Shown here: positions 35,430 to 45,919 of the stretch, one piece after another
Layout of the letters: each line of letters opens with the position of its first letter
Position numbering within the stretch: the stretch's first letter is position 1
Assembly: GCA_002749535.1 (NCBI GenBank)
Contig: MZZL01000065.1
Span: 124,001-188,000, forward strand
From: Apophysomyces variabilis
Taxonomy: Eukaryota > Mucoromycota > Mucoromycetes > Mucorales > Mucoraceae
Direction: 5' to 3'
DNA length: 64,000 nucleotides
The notes under the pieces: model-generated
Databases searched by the model: none
Seen by the model: the letters and a program-made list of their open reading frames with translations, nothing else
Told to the model about the DNA's origin: nothing
Program-made: the position numbers and the translations under genes

Positions 35430-35960
35430 TTTGTAAAAAGGGTCGAGGTATTGAAGATCTTATTCGGCGCTTCTGGTCCACCTACAATACAGACATTATC
35501 AAGATCGGGCAATCGTTGCCAACTGCGTCACAGCTTTGGAATGTCAATGGAGAAGTATTTGGTTGTCTCCTCTCCTGGGCAGCAAGTACTACGTGATCAT
35601 ACCATACAGTAATGATGGCTCTAGACGTTGGTTGCAATAAAGGTACACGCATGATCAAGAGAGTATTGCGTACCTACTGGCGAAAAACGCTATTGTTCTT
35701 CAAGCATTCTTATGCTCAGCGGTCTGAAGCCCTTACGCTACTCAGGATTTACAAGGCAACTTTGGGGGCCTAACGTTATACCATATATGCAGCCTTTAGT
35801 GAGTTGCAACTATACATTATCCGTGTAGAGGATATAGTGTGGATGACTGCCTGGGTATGTGCAGGGCCTGAAATGACACATATTGTATGGCCAAAGGTGC
35901 ATGAGTGCAAAAAGTGCAGCTTGGGATACTTTGTCTTTTTTAGATAATTAAACCTTGGGT
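35430..35960 (+). pseudogene. Transposase C-terminal remnant
   Basis: EDLIRRFWSTYNTDIIKIGQ, followed by TASQLWNVNGEVFGC, corresponds to QHLLRRFWSIYDKGKGEINS and TAARLWTAHGEVMGC of the transposase at 56331-58316. Downstream patched frames continue the match (SVDDCLGM / IVCMTGWI region, ending in a Trp-Pro-Lys stretch). There are many stops and frameshifts after 35596. The DDE catalytic part is absent. Confidence 0.7.
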
Positions 35961-36119
35961 TACACTCTCCAGCATGCATTTGGTAGATTCAGTGTTCCAC
36001 ATTTATTACCCTGTGCTTGTGGTACCTTCCCACGTTCACTATTGAGGTCTTTTTCTTCTGTGAAGTCAAATCGATAACACCCTTGCTTCCTTTTCCCCTT
36101 CCTAGCTGATTACTGAATA

Positions 36120-36732
36120 TGGATGCGTTTTTCAACAACATGACTCCAAAAATGCTGTCAAAACTAGTCCAACCGTGTGATGAAAATGACAGGCTGCGGC
36201 GAACAGTAGATGATACTACAAAACAGTGGAGAAAATGAGCGTGTACGTTTCGTATCTGAAAGTATCTAAAGAAAACATTCTTTTTTTCTTCCTTTTATTA
36301 GCTTTGCTGCCATTGCACAAAGAAAATTGCAGTATGGCAGCCAGCGTACATGGGCTTGTACCGGTGAATCGAATTGTGTTTGCTGACAAAGATAGCAATA
36401 TCGAACATCCCATGAAAGATAATGGTACGTAGTCTCAGGACGGAAAACCAGTGCATCTGAGCGCTAAGCTCATGGAATGACTGGTTTACCAGTCAGGAGA
36501 AGAAATTATATAGCCACCCATCAGGCTAAAGGAAGCAAAAGTGCGCCTCAGGAATGCACATGCACTGCTTTTGAGTGTTATTTCTAGTATCCGGGAAGAA
36601 GCCGAAAACAGATGCTCCTGGCGAATGCCGGCTAACCATGCCAAGGTGATGTCTTACAATGTATTGGAAGAAATGGTCATGCCGCTGGATATTCCGCTGA
36701 ATAAGTGCGTTGCATTCTGGAAGCCCAGCTAG
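36120..36732 (+). pseudogene. Transposon accessory-protein remnant
   Basis: MDAFFNNMTPKMLSKLVQPC (from 36120) corresponds in position to the coiled-coil first exon of the accessory gene at 55.3-56.2 kb. Frame 36541-36732 (NAHALLLSVISSIREEAENR, then VLEEMVMPLDIPLNKCVAFW) matches KHANIIAKVTVAVLAGKMKK and YLEEKLVPAGIPLDRCIGYW of that protein. Stops and frame changes lie between them. Confidence 0.7.
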
Positions 36733-38544
36733 TTTAGCCAAAGTCCAGGCGCAACCTTGGCAACAAGCCATGCCAAGCACAGCCGTTCAACGAGTCAGAT
36801 GATCTTACTAAGGATTATGTAGCTATAGAGACAACCAATAGCAGCAGGTAAACGCCCATGCAGGAGTTTCAACTTGATGAACAACAAGAAGGTAATCAGG
36901 AACTATTTCTCTTTTGTTTAGTATGATTTGTTAACTAGAAATTCTAGCTCTGTTCTGTTTGCCTAAGCTATGAACCTGTCAAACCAGTGAATCTGACTCT
37001 GTAAATGGAGCGAAATGAGGATGAGGAGGCGCGCAGGTTACAAAGGCAACAAAAAGAAACGCATGTAAAACACTCAGAAACTGAAGGTTAATGCCTTCCA
37101 TTGTTGTCTTTTCTGTACCAAGCTAATAAAAAGTGCTAAAGAAGAACAAAGTTCTATATATAACAGGTGTTCAATATGGCTAATGCAATGTAAAATATGG
37201 GTGAATGATTACTTGAAGTTCCTACAGGTTACTGAAGGGTGCAAATGTGAGCATCAAAGGTTCCTAAAGAACTGTCAATTGCGCTAAAGGTTCCGTCAGG
37301 TTACTAAATGTCAAAGAAATGGATGGAATGGGTTCCTGAAGGTATCTAAAAACATGAAAATGGATGCTACAGGTTCTTGATAACTCTAAAAAACTAGGTT
37401 CCGAAAGGATACCTGTGGTTCCTGTAGGTTACTTGGTTCCTGGGGTGCTAACTTTTCGTTACAGAAAGGTAGTACACCAGGAACCTGGAACTTTAGGAAC
37501 CTAGAGGATCCTGCCGGAACTGCTTCCCATAGTGTGTGCCCAATTTCCAGACCCGCTTTTTTGATTTTCTTTGCACACACGTGCACATGATTTAATGATT
37601 TTCTGGAAGCAAGACACAGCACGGTGCACAAAACCCTTCTGACATTACTGCCAGTGACAACAGTTATTGAATCGACCCCACTTGGAGATGTGCTGTTGAT
37701 TCCCCCAATTGGCACTTCGCTTTCTTATCACTTTCTCTAGTGAAGGGATTCTTTTTCCAATATCTCTCTTTCAAGCAAAAGAAGCTATGCGTGGTTTCCT
37801 TGCCGTGTGATTTTATGGTTTGAATAAAAATGATAGAAAGGGCCGAAAAGTAGTTGTATTTGACTTTATGAGATTTTGATATTTTTATTTTAGAACTGGG
37901 AAATGGTGTTTTTAAAGTCGAAGCAACCAATGGAGAAAGGCGGGCAAGAATAGAGTCGTAAAGCCAATGATAACAAACAAGATAATGAACGGTGACCACA
38001 CATGTCTCTGCTTAATTTGGTCAAGCTACCCGTATACGTCGCTTTTGCACCATTTATCTTTTTTTAAAACAAAAAGCGATAAGAAGGGCTCAAAAAAAGT
38101 CATTAATTGCAACCTTTTTTTTTTTTTATGAGCAGAAATGGAGCTAAGAGCTTATTAGGATAACGTGCTCAACGAAGGGATGTGCTCCGTATGGAGCCAT
38201 TTTACACAATTTGTCACTTTGCAAGACAGTTCGATACTTGTTAACAATCATATGACCTAAGTATTGACTGCTTCCTCTCGTATACAATAAGTAAATCTTT
38301 CTGACATTGACTATAATCAATTTGATTGAACAATATTTTTTTCTTGTTCTTTCCTTGTTCACTCGGTAAGCTTAGTACAAAATAGCCCATATAGCCTTTG
38401 CAAGGATCAAGCCAATACAGAAGAGGTCTATCATATGTTGCACAATGTTTCTGCCAAAAAAAAAAAAAAGGTTCAGGGGGTGCCAATGTCAAGGATATTG
38501 GTCCGACTGGTTAATGTTTATCTGGCTACCAGAGCTAAATCTGC

Positions 38545-38555
38545 GTATAAATAAG
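38545..38555 (+). promoter_or_regulatory. TATA box of cassette 3 gene A
   Basis: GTATAAATAAG lies 89 nt before the ATG at 38634; the cassette 1 gene A has GTATAAATAG 84 nt before its ATG. Same motif, same distance and same gene family support a core promoter. Confidence 0.55.
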
Positions 38556-38633
38556 TAGCCATTAGATCTCATTCTGTTTATTACTTTCAGCTACATCCGT
38601 CTGCATTCAGAAAGAACGAAAAACACAGAAAAC

Positions 38634-39245
38634 ATGCTGTTTCCAACTGACATTGGATTACCAAACATTCATGCTGCCACCTTACAGCGTGCGATTGCCT
38701 TAATTTCTGAGGGATTAAGCTTACTACGCACGATGGAGGGTGACTTTTCGGTCTATCCCGGTTTAAATGAGGCGGATACTTCACAAGCATGTTTTCAAGG
38801 ATCTACCATGGAGGATCAAACGTTATATTCAAGCAACGGTCTTCGTGAACCATCTTCTCAGATACAGGGTGCCTATTCAGGCTATCCATTACGGCAAACC
38901 GATACCCAACATGCCTTATCCACTGGTCTTTTGGAGAGCATCTATCAGGAACCTACTTTCAACCCACCGTTCATATTTGCAAACCTCCTGTGCCAAGATC
39001 AAGGCTGTGCTAGCGTCGGAAAGGATCAGTTTTACCAATCATCAACTTCTCAGGGCATCAAGAACGAGTATTTCGGAGAAGCATCTGTTTCAGTACCATA
39101 TAATGGTAGAAGATCCAGAAACAACCCAGATCAGCTTGACTTGAACACAGGTTTCTTTTGCGAAAAGTGTTCAAAGCTGTTCAGTAGAAAGGATGCATTG
39201 ACACGTCACAGGAACACAGTCCGTGCATGCCGGCAATTACCTTGA
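38634..39245 (+). CDS. Cassette 3, gene A: single C2HC zinc-finger protein, 203 aa
   Basis: One uninterrupted frame from ATG 38634 in context AAACATG. The N-terminus MLFPTDIGLPNIHAATLQRA, then IALISEGLSLL, resembles the 16.1-kb A gene. The middle 110 residues are Ser/Gln/Tyr-rich. The C-terminal finger is FFCEKCSKLFSRKDALTRH, then RNTVRAC: C-x2-C-x12-H-x6-C, so the last zinc ligand is Cys rather than His, six residues on. The FSRKDA helix start equals that in the 16.1-kb finger, suggesting a similar recognition surface. No intron is needed, unlike the 16.1-kb copy. The duplicate at 27685 is dead. Probably a nuclear nucleic-acid-binding protein; role unknown. Confidence 0.78.
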   Translation: MLFPTDIGLPNIHAATLQRAIALISEGLSLLRTMEGDFSVYPGLNEADTSQACFQGSTMEDQTLYSSNGLREPSSQIQGAYSGYPLRQTDTQHALSTGLLESIYQEPTFNPPFIFANLLCQDQGCASVGKDQFYQSSTSQGIKNEYFGEASVSVPYNGRRSRNNPDQLDLNTGFFCEKCSKLFSRKDALTRHRNTVRACRQLP

Positions 39246-39893
39246 CCTCCTTTGGTTAATTCATGGTTGACTTAATCGTCATAGTACCTTAGCGAAAAGG
39301 TGAACGGCAAATGCTAGTACTACTCTCATCACATATGTCATCCGGTGTACACATTCTTTTAGTTTATGCTATGTTATCTAGTAATGTCAACTTTTGCCCC
39401 AATATAATACAACACATAGCCGCAATAATGACTCAGTGGATCATTCCCCAAATCCGGGGTTACTTAGCACAATACTTGATATGTATAATGCATTCTCTAG
39501 AATTGCTTGCCTTTTTAACAAACTCCCAAAATTAACACCAGCATACATTGTATATGTCTTAAGTCACTTTAATAAACAGGATACGAGACGTGTACCAAGG
39601 TACAACTAGTTAACCGCTTCAATATCAGTAAATAAACATGTCATTACTAGCAGTTAAGTTCCTTGCGGTTAAAGACCGCTCAAGCGTAGTCATTGAAAAA
39701 AAAAAGGAAGCTAACAGGACTACAACGTACGCGACGAAAAGTGAGCCAATGTCCTACAGAGTGCATAATGAAAGTAATGTCATCACCAGAATAGGCTAGT
39801 GAAGGCGACCTGGAGTGACAGATGAGGGTTCATCCAAAAATCGTCGGACGATGAGCTTCAATTATGTGGTGTATGATATGGTGGTATTTTTGA

Positions 39894-39909
39894 AATAGCA
39901 CGACTACAG
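39894..39909 (+). repeat. LINE target-site duplication, left copy
   Basis: AATAGCACGACTACAG is repeated exactly at 40917-40932, bracketing the truncated LINE. Its last three bases (CAG) are the first bases of the MITE, so the LINE came after the MITE. Confidence 0.85.
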
Positions 39910-40916
39910 GTGAAAATTGATTTATTTAATGACGGTGAGCGCAGCGTTTTTCTAAACATGTTCGCTCTCGTCCGGTCAGCAAAGAAAAGGAAATGAAAAA
40001 ACCCTGGTTTGGCAACAGGGAAAAAAGGAAGGAGGGTGTGGGAAAAAGCTATAGATGAAGGGAAGGGTAGGGAGACGTCGAGGTAGCTAGTCGGAATTGA
40101 TCCAGTGTAAAAAATTTTGGGTAGTGGGAAGGTCAGGAGTGAGATGACAGTCGGTATGGGAGCTATCAGGGTGGCAAGCCTGATCAATTTCTGTTAAGAT
40201 CTGTTGAAGTAATGGCCAAGTGCGACTCCAATACAACCGCTGCTGTGGGAGACGAGGTGCTTTGTGAGGGAGGCGATTGAGTACGGTAGAGATTGGGTCA
40301 TGGATTGTTAAGGGCACTTGGAGGCGAGAATGAGTATCGAAGCAGCGGATAAAGTGGTTGCGACTGGTATGACCATGTCTGCAACGGGGACAGGATCTCA
40401 GTTTTCCCCCAGGCATCCAACCTAAACGCCAGCGAGTGCACCGGCTACGTTCCATGCGGGTCATAGGAATCCAGGTAATAGGGTCTATACCTAATGAGGG
40501 TCGACAGGCAGTCAACAGCACTGGATTGTTTCCTGAGCGGCTTAAGGACAGGTTGTCAGAGCAGAAAGTGTGGAACAGGGTACGGAGATTAGAAACGTTA
40601 GGATTGCTTGTTTGAGCAGTAAGCCGGGTCTATAGTGCAGTTTGCTGCAGCTTGGACCAGTGACTGGTAGACTAGTTAGTGAGGTGTGCGATAACCGTAG
40701 CAAGTAAGATATCATCAGGTAAAAGGTGTGCTCGTAGTACAAATTTAGCCTGTAGATAAGCTACACGTTCAGCCATTGACGGGAGGTTGGTCAAATGCCG
40801 CATAATGCTAGTGGAAGCAGAGCGGTGAGAACCATAACAGAGGCGAAGACACTGTACCTGAGTCGATTCCAGGAGCGCAAGTTGGGCGAAGGTGAATTTC
40901 GTAATTGCAAGACCAT
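39910..40916 (-). mobile_element. 5'-truncated LINE with exact 16-bp target duplication
   Basis: Read on the minus strand, this encodes the C-terminal part of ORF2 of the same subfamily as 8779-9831: FAQLALLESTQ, LTNLPSMAERV, RPSLGIDPITWIPMTRMERS, then CPRCRHGH. It has in-frame stops near 40680 and 40630 and ends at 40087. The 3' UTR finishes with the conserved tail: CGGACGAGAGCGAACATGT, GCTGCGCTCACCG, ATTAAATAAATC, then TTTTCAC. It inserted into the A/B spacer of cassette 3; the aligned site in cassette 2 (29126-29141) is empty. Confidence 0.9.
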
Positions 40917-40932
40917 AATAGCACGACTACAG
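40917..40932 (+). repeat. LINE target-site duplication, right copy
   Basis: AATAGCACGACTACAG, identical to 39894-39909. Confidence 0.85.
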
Positions 40933-41118
40933 TGCTCCCCCTTTAATTTCACTCTCGCCAACTACAATCCGTCGATAAGTTAAAAGAGATTTACAGCAAC
41001 AAAGGAAAAGCGATAGAGCGTGTTTTTGCATGAGCTGGTACTCCTGTCCAACTTCAACCCTCTCTAACTTTCAAGCTCATTAAGGGAACATAAATCTTGA
41101 AATTTTAGGACACCAATG
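40930..41118. mobile_element. MITE (189 bp) with TA duplication
   Basis: The element is flanked by TA at 40928-40929 and 41119-41120. Ends CAGTGCTCCCCCTTTAATTT (left) and, inverted, CATTGGTGTCCTAAAATTTC (right) form an imperfect terminal inverted repeat. Internal CCAACTTCAACCCTCTCTAA-type sequence is shared with the 188-bp copy at 60466-60653. TA targets and short inverted ends point to the Tc1/mariner/pogo group. The aligned position in cassette 2 is a plain TA. Confidence 0.75.
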
Positions 41119-41371
41119 TATCTTTCCATCTGCTTGAAAAATGGCAAATGAATACTGACATATAGAGGACGCAAAATCTAAACATTTTATAACATTACTG
41201 GGGTATATCCACTCTTTGCAACTATAACAAGTCACTGGAAACGTACAGTTCTTGGTAAATCATTTGTTGACATTGAATGAGAGTCTACAGGAAAAACAAG
41301 AGCCATAACTCAAAAATGAATCAAACCGTTCAATGATAAGTACGACATTGCAAAAGAGGTTTATTTAGCCT

Positions 41372-41874
41372 CTATGAGTAACGATATCCATGCAGATCCC
41401 GTATATGACGGTTTAAGCAAAACTTTCTGGATAGCTTCTTTCCGCAAATGTGGCAGATGAAAAGCCCTTCTGAGCCTGCCAAGCCGTTATTGCCAGTAGT
41501 ATTCATTTGCATATAAGAACTATCTCCTGGACTAAGATTTTCGGTACTTGTCCTTGTGCCACCCATAGGCAGACTTGGCAATTCTTTCTCGGAAATGGAG
41601 GCTTCACACCTGCGTATCCTGTTTTCATCTTAGGAGCAAGATTCCGTATTAGCTAATGGAGGATTGATGGATTATTGCTTATAGAATCATTACTTTGCAT
41701 AGCTGGTGATTCCTGGAGTTTTTGCTTTAGATCGAATGGGTCAGGTAATATTTTCTTCAAGCTTTGCGCTAGCTGGTATACACCGTCTGACGACTTAATA
41801 AGCCGCTCCACTAAGTTTGGAAACATATCATTTGCCTCCACATCAGCGTTCATGAGAGTATTCTGAGTAGACAT
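41372..41874 (-). CDS. Cassette 3, gene B: single C2H2 zinc-finger protein, 145 aa
   Basis: Exons 41694-41874 and 41372-41628 are joined in phase 1. The donor used by the paralogue at 29743 is destroyed here (CAG|GTATGG has become CAGCTATGC); a GTAATG 12 nt downstream restores splicing in frame and adds four residues. The product begins MSTQNTLMNADVEANDMFP, has a helical segment (LVERLIKSSDGVYQLAQSLK), a Ser/Thr/Gly/Asn-rich linker, and the finger FICHICGKKLSRKFCLNRH, then IRDLH: C-x2-C-x12-H-x4-H. CTATAAGTAGAC lies about 80 nt upstream on the minus strand. Convergent with A. Role unknown. Confidence 0.75.
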
Positions 41875-42588
41875 TCTATCGCCCAGCGCCAGAGATCGTT
41901 CTTGTTAGAAGGAAAAGCTGCAACAAAAAAGAAGACGGCTAGATTAAGTCTACTTATAGTTACCATGCGGAGACCCGAGAACAATTCCTGTATCTTTTGG
42001 ATGTTATCTTTCCTCATGCATGATTATTGATGTTTACAAACCACCAAAACTATGTGGCTCTCTTTGCAGAGTACCGACCCTTTCACTTTTCCTAGAGATT
42101 CTGTTCAACCGAGACTCTTGATCAGTGAAGAGACTAGAAGCATCATGTTGCGACTCATTAGCAGCATGACTTATTCGAGATATATAGATGTTCTTCAATG
42201 AGGAAGTCGTGTCACACACACACAGATGTTCAACATATGTGCTGCTAATAATGGCTGTGAAGAAGGAAAGGAAATGGTTTGTTGCAAAATTTGGATTTTC
42301 TAAAAGGCTGTTTGTAAGGCTACGCGGTTGTGCCATATTACCAACAATTTACAGGCTTTGCAAACTATAACAGCAGGATATTGATTTGAATCAGTAGGAG
42401 AACGTGTTTTCTTATTGGAAGTTTTTGCTCTGCTGTTTCTTCAACATTGCATAAGACGATTCGTTTTCTATCTTGTGCTAAAACAGCGCAATAACAACAT
42501 TCCTCGTTATCTGGCATTTTCCTTCAGACCCAATCAAATAAACAATCGGCTTCGCGACTTGGCGGCTTGTGGTTCTGTACCTTGCTGT

Positions 42589-43148
42589 TGCTTTCTGTGA
42601 TGGCTATGTGCAATAGAGCATTCCGAAAAAGTATCTTTATCTCCCTTAGCAACTAGGAAATTTGATAATTCCGTCTTTTAATCGCAAAAACGTTATCCTC
42701 AATTATCATTATACAGCCACAACTAATAATCATACTCTATGCAGCGGCTAGCCGGATTTGCTGAACGTCTGTTTTGGTTTTTGTTTGTATATGCATCATA
42801 TGGGAACTGGAATACTTTGCTGCAGTGGTGAGAAGCCTTCTTTTTGATATAAAGTAAAAGTGTTTCGCTGAAGACGCTTTCATGTCATGTTCTATGCTAT
42901 CAGGAAGATTGCCTTGCAGCTATAGATTTACCAGCTCTACTCGTTCCCTCGTTTACTGTTGGACGATTCCCGGCAGCTCCTTTCTCTTGCGCTTATCTTG
43001 TTTCTTTGCTATGAGCTTAATCAAAGATTTTTTATTCTCGCAAACAGCATGATGCAATATTTTAGAGCTCTGCTCTTGTGCCCTGTGTCAATATCTTTAA
43101 ATGAAAGTTGACTCTCCGGAGAACTGAGTAACCCAAGATGTTCATAAC
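42589..43148. repeat. Near-identical noncoding block, copy 2
   Basis: Partner of 30601-31160; see that entry. Beyond 43150 similarity continues but drops (for example TTTTAAGTGACATGCATGAA against TTTTAGGCAACATGCATGCA). Confidence 0.75.
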
Positions 43149-43856
43149 CCGACTATATATGGTTACAAACAACTTAAAGTTGGCGCAAAGCCTCTGAAAG
43201 TTTTAGGCAACATGCATGCAGCAGGTTGGTCCACTTGAACCGACTTCAACACTAACGTACAAAATCGGGGGCTGTGGCACGATGGCTCGATTTCAAGGCA
43301 CAGAAAAGAGACCGGCTAAAAGAACGATGCCTTAGATTTTAGGAACCAAGATAAGAGTATCTGGTTTTGTTCTGCTAAACTACCTTTTCTAGTCTAGATA
43401 TAACTATCATACTCTTCTGATGGCTGCTGATATCATCAAAACAAGCTACTGCAATAACATTTTGTCCCCTCCTAGCCATAGCTAGCAGACAAGGAGGAGA
43501 AAAAAAAAGGTTCAGAATGTAAGATAACTGAGATGAAGCAAAGGTTCATCTGCAAATACAAAAGGCGTACATTTTATTGAGATTACAAGTGTGCAGAGAC
43601 CGAGGTGTGCGGAAATCAATCGAAGTGTAGTTTCATCTTGCATAATTACCAGTCGCTATGCTGCAACCATCCCTAACCGGTACATAAGAGACCAGTTAAA
43701 AACGGTAAGGCCATGCGAAGTGATATCAAATAGCAGAAACTGAAGATAGCGCTATTGCAGACAGCACTAAGTGTCACCGAAAAAGTGACATAGCTCAAGC
43801 TGACACTCAGGCAAACCGAATGCGAAACAGGAAACTAAAGTACACATAAACCTCAA

Positions 43857-43890
43857 CCCTTACTACCCTTACTACCCTTACTACCCTTAC
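43857..43890. repeat. Short tandem repeat, CCCTTACTA x 3.8
   Basis: Four successive CCCTTAC units are separated by TA. They resemble fungal telomere repeats only loosely. They lie just outside the end of the segmental duplication. Confidence 0.9.
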
Positions 43891-43899
43891 CTGAATTAT

Positions 43900-44640
43900 C
43901 CTCTATACTTTTTGGTATGTCAGGGCATTGAAATGTTATGGGAACCTATGGGTATTTAACGCTTGATTTGCCCTTGTTGATGGCAATGGTCAAGGTCAGT
44001 GCACCCATTGGGTTTTGCCTGATGTACTGCATATTAAACTGGTGTCAAAATGCACCTATTTCGGAAGAAGCAATTGCACAGGAGATGCACCAATGCATAA
44101 GTGGCGCATGCGACTTTGTAGGGTTATTCGCTGCGAAAGGATGCGTTACCTGAAACGATCTTTAATGTGGCAGCCACGTGGCCCGAACTAAGTCTAATTA
44201 GTTGTAGTCTTGTCTATGTCTGTAGAATATGGTCATACCAACGACAGATGGTCGTAATAGAAATCATGGTCTTACAGATCGGCATCGGTTTAAGTCATTA
44301 TTGTCCTTTTCACAGCATGGCTAAGAGGAATCCGTGCGTTTCATTATCAAGGGTAATGCTCAGGATTTTGATTATGAAGTGTGCCTCTAACGGATGTGGG
44401 GCCAGATTGTCTATGCGCAATTTCTCTAGTTGGTGCACACTTGTGCAAGGACTCGAGTACACGCGCAATAACCACTTCAAGCCATGTTAAGTTTGCGATC
44501 CGTATGTATTACGATTGGTTTCAAACCATGGATTGTGTTGCCATATGTACTCATAGGATAGAAGGGCGCCATTCACAATCCAATTATCTCGATTGCCATA
44601 GCAACCGTCTCTTTGGCGAATAAGATTCGTCATGGTACGA
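43900..44640 (+). pseudogene. Decayed coding-like sequence, unrecognised
   Basis: Overlapping plus frames (43938-44153, 44167-44490, 44381-44623) switch among themselves as if one gene had frameshifts. The first 140 bp resemble 23.76-23.9 kb. No domain is recognised. The stretch borders the housekeeping island to its right. Confidence 0.35.
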
Positions 44641-44960
44641 CCAATACAAGTTTCTCAACCCCACGCAGTACATATTGTTGCTAACTCACAGCATGCTTGA
44701 TTCTCATTCTCAAATTTGCTAAATGTACAACAGTGGAATCGACCGTCAACCATCTCAAAAGAAAGAACGATATAAAATCATCTCGAGCATTCAGGCATGT
44801 CATTTCGGGTTGTTTCCCTTTCGTTCATTTCTAAGCATGCCGTGACCATTTGCCAGTACAACGCTTCTTAGTCAGCTTGCCCTCCTTATCATTATCATGC
44901 TTCGGATATAAGGTATCGATATATGCTTTTCTTTCTGTTACAAACCGAGAGTATCTATCT

Positions 44961-45342
44961 TTATCCACCACTCACAGGTGGAATGATGGCCACTTCTTGA
45001 CCAGCTTTCAATGGTGTGATAGCTTCGTCTTCTTTGCTGACATAATCCATGTCCAATGCATACATGGCTGTGTTTAGAATAACATTAATTGGTTCACCAT
45101 ATTTTTTGATAAGTTTGGTTGTCAGTGTCTGGAGCGTTTCGCCTTCAGCCAATTCAAAGGTCTCGGAAGAAATGCCGGTAATATCGCGTACAGCAGCAAA
45201 GTAAAGTACAGTGATCTGGGGCAGAAGCAAAACACACATACAGAATAGATGTTGCTGTTATCTTTGCAGACTATCAAATAGTCATCCCTCCCCCACCCCT
45301 TTTCTTCTCTACTGTTTCTTTTTTTACCTTATGATCAGTCAT
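44961..45342 (-). CDS. MOCS2A: Molybdopterin synthase sulfur-carrier subunit (MoaD/MOCS2A), 89 aa
   Basis: Exon 1, 45328-45342 (ATG ACT GAT CAT AAG), joins exon 2, 44961-45215, in phase 0 across a 112-nt intron (AAG|GTAAAA ... CCCCAG|ATC), giving MTDHK-ITVLYFAAVRDITG. The fold is a ubiquitin-like beta-grasp. The key feature is the C-terminal PPVSGG, whose terminal Gly-Gly is adenylated and thiocarboxylated to donate sulfur to precursor Z in molybdenum-cofactor synthesis, in the cytosol with MOCS2B. Length fits the family (80-90 aa). It is divergent from ATX1, sharing 256 bp of upstream DNA. An unspliced start at 45239 would give a less typical N-terminus. Confidence 0.9.
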
Positions 45343-45598
45343 GAAAGGGAAGAGTGAGAAAAGGGGATTTTGTTTTACTTACCTCATTGTCCTCCCCCTT
45401 TCATTTTTCCGACTCCGGCTGCAAACTGAGCTTGAATAGACCAGCTTTTGCGCACAAACTGCTCGCAGCAAAAATCGCTCGTCGCGGGCAGTTACCCAAC
45501 CGCCGACCCCTGACTGCTGCTTTGCTCGCTTTCTATAAATTAGCCGATTTCCACTTCTTCTTTTGTTCAATTCTTTTACCACATAAACAAAACAAATC
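45343..45598. promoter_or_regulatory. Bidirectional promoter region MOCS2A/ATX1
   Basis: 256 bp separate the two start codons. Pyrimidine-rich tracts lie near each start; GCTTTCTATAAATTAGCC at about 45528 contains a TATA-like box 65 nt upstream of ATX1. A strong donor-like GTAAGT on the minus strand at 45380 has no clear matching coding exon; it could belong to a 5' UTR intron. Confidence 0.4.
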
Positions 45599-45919
45599 AT
45601 GGCTGTAAGTAAATATACACTTTAGTTAAACCAAGTGATATTGACAATAAGCACATCCATTGATTAGCAACACAAATTCAATGTCGAAATGGCTTGCTCT
45701 GGCTGTTCTGGTGCAGTGAATCGCGCATTGTCCAAGATCGAAGGTAACAGAAATTTGGTAATTGCAGCCATATGCTTACATACCAACGTTTCTGTTTCTA
45801 CAGGTGTGCAGAACATTGAAATCAGTCTGGAAAAGCAAGAAGTTGTTGTTGAGACCGCCCTTCCTCGCGAAACCATTCTTGAAGCTATTAAGAAGACCGG
45901 AAAGACGGTTAAGGAGTAA
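45599..45919 (+). CDS. ATX1: Copper chaperone ATX1, 65 aa
   Basis: Three exons: 45599-45604 (ATG GCT), 45668-45743 and 45804-45919, with introns of 63 and 60 nt and GT-AG borders. The product begins MAQHKFNVEMACSGCSGAVN, with the MxCxxC copper(I) site of the heavy-metal-associated domain; the second helix ends ...LEAIKKTGKTVKE. The conserved Lys near the C-terminus (KKTGK) fits the loop Lys that stabilises bound copper in yeast Atx1. It would carry copper through the cytosol to the Ccc2/ATP7-type P-ATPase of the Golgi. Length is slightly shorter than yeast Atx1 (73 aa). A two-codon first exon explains why simple frame scans miss the start. Confidence 0.95.

Larger units (their letters stand above)
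35062..37534 (+). mobile_element. Decayed, internally deleted Tnp2/CACTA-like transposon
   Basis: The left end CACCATGGGAAATCAGG and the right end (inverted) CACTATGGGAAGCAG match the termini of the intact 54.9-kb element (CACCATAGGAAA). Both flanks carry arrays of a short unit of the GGTTCCTGTAGGTTAC type (35080-35370 and 37220-37520), equivalent to the subterminal arrays of the intact copy but of different sequence. Inside are remnants of the transposase C-terminus and the accessory gene, in the same order and relative strand. No matching target duplication remains (TATA on the left, TGTG on the right). Size 2473 bp against 4973 bp for the intact element. Confidence 0.75.
31750..43720. repeat. 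Segmental duplication, unit copy 2
   Basis: This is the partner of 23.7-31.75 kb, with the same order and strands: D(-), C(-), A(+), B(-), near-identical block. Extra length comes from a decayed transposon (35062-37534), a LINE (39910-40916) and a MITE (40930-41118). Gene A is intact here but dead in the first copy. Confidence 0.75.
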
